From Lewinellaceae bacterium (GTDB lineage: Bacteria > Bacteroidota > Bacteroidia > Chitinophagales > Saprospiraceae): a stretch of DNA of 64,000 bases. The notes beneath the pieces are model-generated. The model was not told the origin of the DNA and searched no databases. It saw nothing but the letters and a program-made list of their open reading frames with translations. Numbering within the stretch: the first letter of the stretch is position 1; every line of letters begins with the position of its first letter. Of this stretch, positions 62,361 to 64,000 are shown piece after piece. The stretch spans positions 186,001 through 250,000 of the forward strand of contig JACJYP010000002.1 of the NCBI GenBank assembly GCA_020636045.1. The letters run 5' to 3'. The position numbers and the translations under genes are program-made.

Positions 62361-63881
62361 ATGTCAATACCAAAGGAGCCGCGGCAACTGATGATCAACC
62401 TGATGTATCTGGTGTTGACCGCGTTGCTGGCACTGAACGTGTCTGCCGAGGTAATGAATGCATTTTTCTCCCTCGACAAAGGGATGAAAACCAGCGGAAG
62501 CATCGTTGACAACAACAACAATGCACTGCTCGCTGGTATGAGTGCCACCGCAGAGGCTTATCCGACGGATAAAAACAAGGAACTGCAGGCTAAGGCCGCC
62601 GAGGCACAACGTATTGGTGACGAATTCGTCAAATATATCGATGGTATCAGAGACCGTCTGTTCGAAATCGCCAAAGGCCCGTCTGAAAGCAACCCGGATA
62701 TCCCGCGTGATATCCGCAACAAAGACGTGACCACCAATATGTTCATCAATGAAAACGTAGGTGGCGAGATCGAAGCCAAGATCAAAGAAACCCGTAACAA
62801 GTTCCTGGCCCTGACCAATAACGACCCGGTGGTTTCGAAGAACCTTCCGCTGAACATCGAAGACCTTCCGCCGAACACGGAAATGAAAACGTGGGCGGAA
62901 TACAAGTTCAAGCAGATGCCGGTAGCCGCCTGCTTCCCGCTGCTGGGTAAAATGCAGTCGGACGCCAAGAGTTCTACCTCTGCGATCATGAACTGGGCTG
63001 CCGAGCAAATGGGTAAGATCGACATCAAATTCGATGCTTTCCAGCCGGCCGTTTCTGCCGAGAAAAGCTACGTTATTCAGGGCGAGAAGTACTCTGCCGA
63101 CATTTTCCTCAGCGCCTACAGCACTTCTGCCGACAACGTGAGTATTTCTGTCAACGGCAGCAGCCTGCCGGTGAAAGAGGGCCTCGCGCACTACGAAGTA
63201 ACGGGCAGCGGCCTCGGCGAAAAGGCCTATAAGGTCAGCATTAACGTGAAAAACCCGCTTAACGGCGAGATCAAGAACTACGCCAAGGAGTTCAAGTACG
63301 AAGTTGGTCAGCGTTCGGTAGCCGTTTCGCTCGACAAGATGAACGTGTTCTACATCGGTGTTGAAAACCCCGTATCCGTTTCGGCGGCCGGTGTTTCCTC
63401 CAACGATGTCCGCGTCACCGGTTCGGGTGTGAACGTTGCCAATAAAGGAGGCGGCCACTACATCATTACGGCCACCACGCCCGGCGAAGCTACCCTTACG
63501 GTTGCCGGCGGCGGCGCTTCTTCCACGTTCAAGTATCGCGTAAAGCGTATTCCCGACCCCATTCCCCTGCTCGGTGCCCGTCACCGCGGCGGTTCTATGG
63601 GTAACGGTGAATTCAAAGCCCAGGGCGGTATTGCTGCCATCCTTGAAAACTTCGATTTCGACGCAAAATGCGATATCGTAGGATTCGAGGCAACCTATCT
63701 GCCCAAGCGCCAGGACCCGATCGGTCGTCCGAACGGCGGCGCCCGCTGGAACAGCGAAGTGGCCGACTTGGTCAGCAAAGCCAAGCCCGGCGACAGCTAC
63801 TTCTTCGACGATATCAAGTGCCGGTGCCCGGGAGACCCCGCGGCACGTAACATCGGTGGTCTGGCCTTTAAGATCAGATAA
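62361..63881 (+). CDS. gldM: T9SS inner-membrane/periplasmic protein GldM (PorM)
   Basis: A 506-residue protein with one N-terminal TM helix (LMINLMYLVLTALLALNVSA, about 10-29) carrying the conserved Asn-Ser-Glu cluster next to MNAFFSLDKGMKTSG. A long periplasmic part follows, made of helical and beta domains (D1-D4; IEDLPPNTEMKTWAEYKFKQ, SVAVSLDKMNVFYIGVENPV) up to a C-terminal domain that contacts GldK/N. A Cys-rich tail (CRCPGDPAARNIGGLAFKIR) closes it. It pairs with GldL. The next gene, gldN, would be expected after 64000. Confidence 0.96.
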   Translation: MSIPKEPRQLMINLMYLVLTALLALNVSAEVMNAFFSLDKGMKTSGSIVDNNNNALLAGMSATAEAYPTDKNKELQAKAAEAQRIGDEFVKYIDGIRDRLFEIAKGPSESNPDIPRDIRNKDVTTNMFINENVGGEIEAKIKETRNKFLALTNNDPVVSKNLPLNIEDLPPNTEMKTWAEYKFKQMPVAACFPLLGKMQSDAKSSTSAIMNWAAEQMGKIDIKFDAFQPAVSAEKSYVIQGEKYSADIFLSAYSTSADNVSISVNGSSLPVKEGLAHYEVTGSGLGEKAYKVSINVKNPLNGEIKNYAKEFKYEVGQRSVAVSLDKMNVFYIGVENPVSVSAAGVSSNDVRVTGSGVNVANKGGGHYIITATTPGEATLTVAGGGASSTFKYRVKRIPDPIPLLGARHRGGSMGNGEFKAQGGIAAILENFDFDAKCDIVGFEATYLPKRQDPIGRPNGGARWNSEVADLVSKAKPGDSYFFDDIKCRCPGDPAARNIGGLAFKIR

Positions 63882-63896
63882 CCAAAAAATAAACTG

Positions 63897-63935
63897 CTTC
63901 AGCCGGCGTTCATAAACCCGGCTGAAGTATTTTGT
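63897..63935 (+). terminator. Terminator-like hairpin after gldM
   Basis: CTTCAGCCGG (63897-63906) pairs with CCGGCTGAAG (63918-63927), followed by a T-rich TATTTTGT, 15 bases after the stop. It may regulate the gldM-gldN junction. Confidence 0.7.
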
Positions 63936-64000
63936 TTCATTTTCAGCGAACTGCTAAACACACTCATCTGCTAATCAACCCATCTGCGAGTCGTTATGCA

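Overview
The window looks like chromosomal DNA of a free-living member of the Bacteroidota, most probably Saprospiria or a relative, with a fairly high GC content for the phylum (judged by eye). The signs are the type IX secretion/gliding genes porP-gldK-gldL-gldM in canonical order at the right end, proteins with T9SS C-terminal sorting domains of types A and B, PorP/SprF-like outer-membrane proteins, very large HYR-repeat surface proteins, and several promoters with the Bacteroidota -7 box TAnnTTTG. No tRNA, rRNA, CRISPR array, transposase or phage gene was seen. Layout. 1-18.8 kb is mostly housekeeping: two unknown genes, fabI, a putative porin, a tightly packed minus-strand operon (methyltransferase, amino-acid permease, class III-like sirtuin, sensor kinase, HExxH protein), a lipoprotein, a LOG-family hydrolase, a CxxC thioredoxin-fold protein, aroC, a tocopherol-cyclase-like protein, a phosphatase, an ElaA-like acetyltransferase and a DUF2911-TPR protein. 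18.9-19.3 kb is an array of 42-bp tandem repeats. 19.4-32.1 kb carries a T9SS-exported alpha/beta hydrolase, a second sensor kinase, DinB and HxlR-type proteins, a frameshifted DUF1080 gene with an unusual C-terminal domain, two reductases or cell-wall enzymes (Tas-like AKR, MurB), a prolyl oligopeptidase and CorA. 32.6-49.8 kb is a surface/adhesion locus: a ~2,925-residue HYR/SprB/cohesin/dockerin-like protein with a type A CTD, a 1,578-residue HYR/cohesin protein with a type B CTD, its probable PorP/SprF partner, and a PD40-CRD-OmpA-SPOR envelope protein. 49.8-52.7 kb carries a ferredoxin and a minus-strand operon of a GT2 glycosyltransferase, a subclass-B1-like metallo-beta-lactamase and an aldo/keto reductase. 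52.9-56.5 kb is a four-gene cluster not recognised as a named system: a coiled-coil protein, a 64-residue two-TM protein, a membrane-anchored PspA-like coiled-coil protein, and a membrane-anchored solute-binding domain fused to OmpA. 56.7-64 kb carries a DUF255/YyaL protein with a repeat-derived insert, then porP, gldK, gldL and gldM; gldN would be expected just beyond the window. How the parts fit: the T9SS core at the right end would export the CTD-bearing proteins (the hydrolase at 19.4 kb and both HYR giants), and the SprF/OmpA pair would anchor the type B cargo at the surface. The 52.9-56.5 kb cluster is the best candidate for an undescribed system. It is predicted to link the inner membrane to peptidoglycan through a ligand-sensing fusion protein and PspA-like coiled coils.
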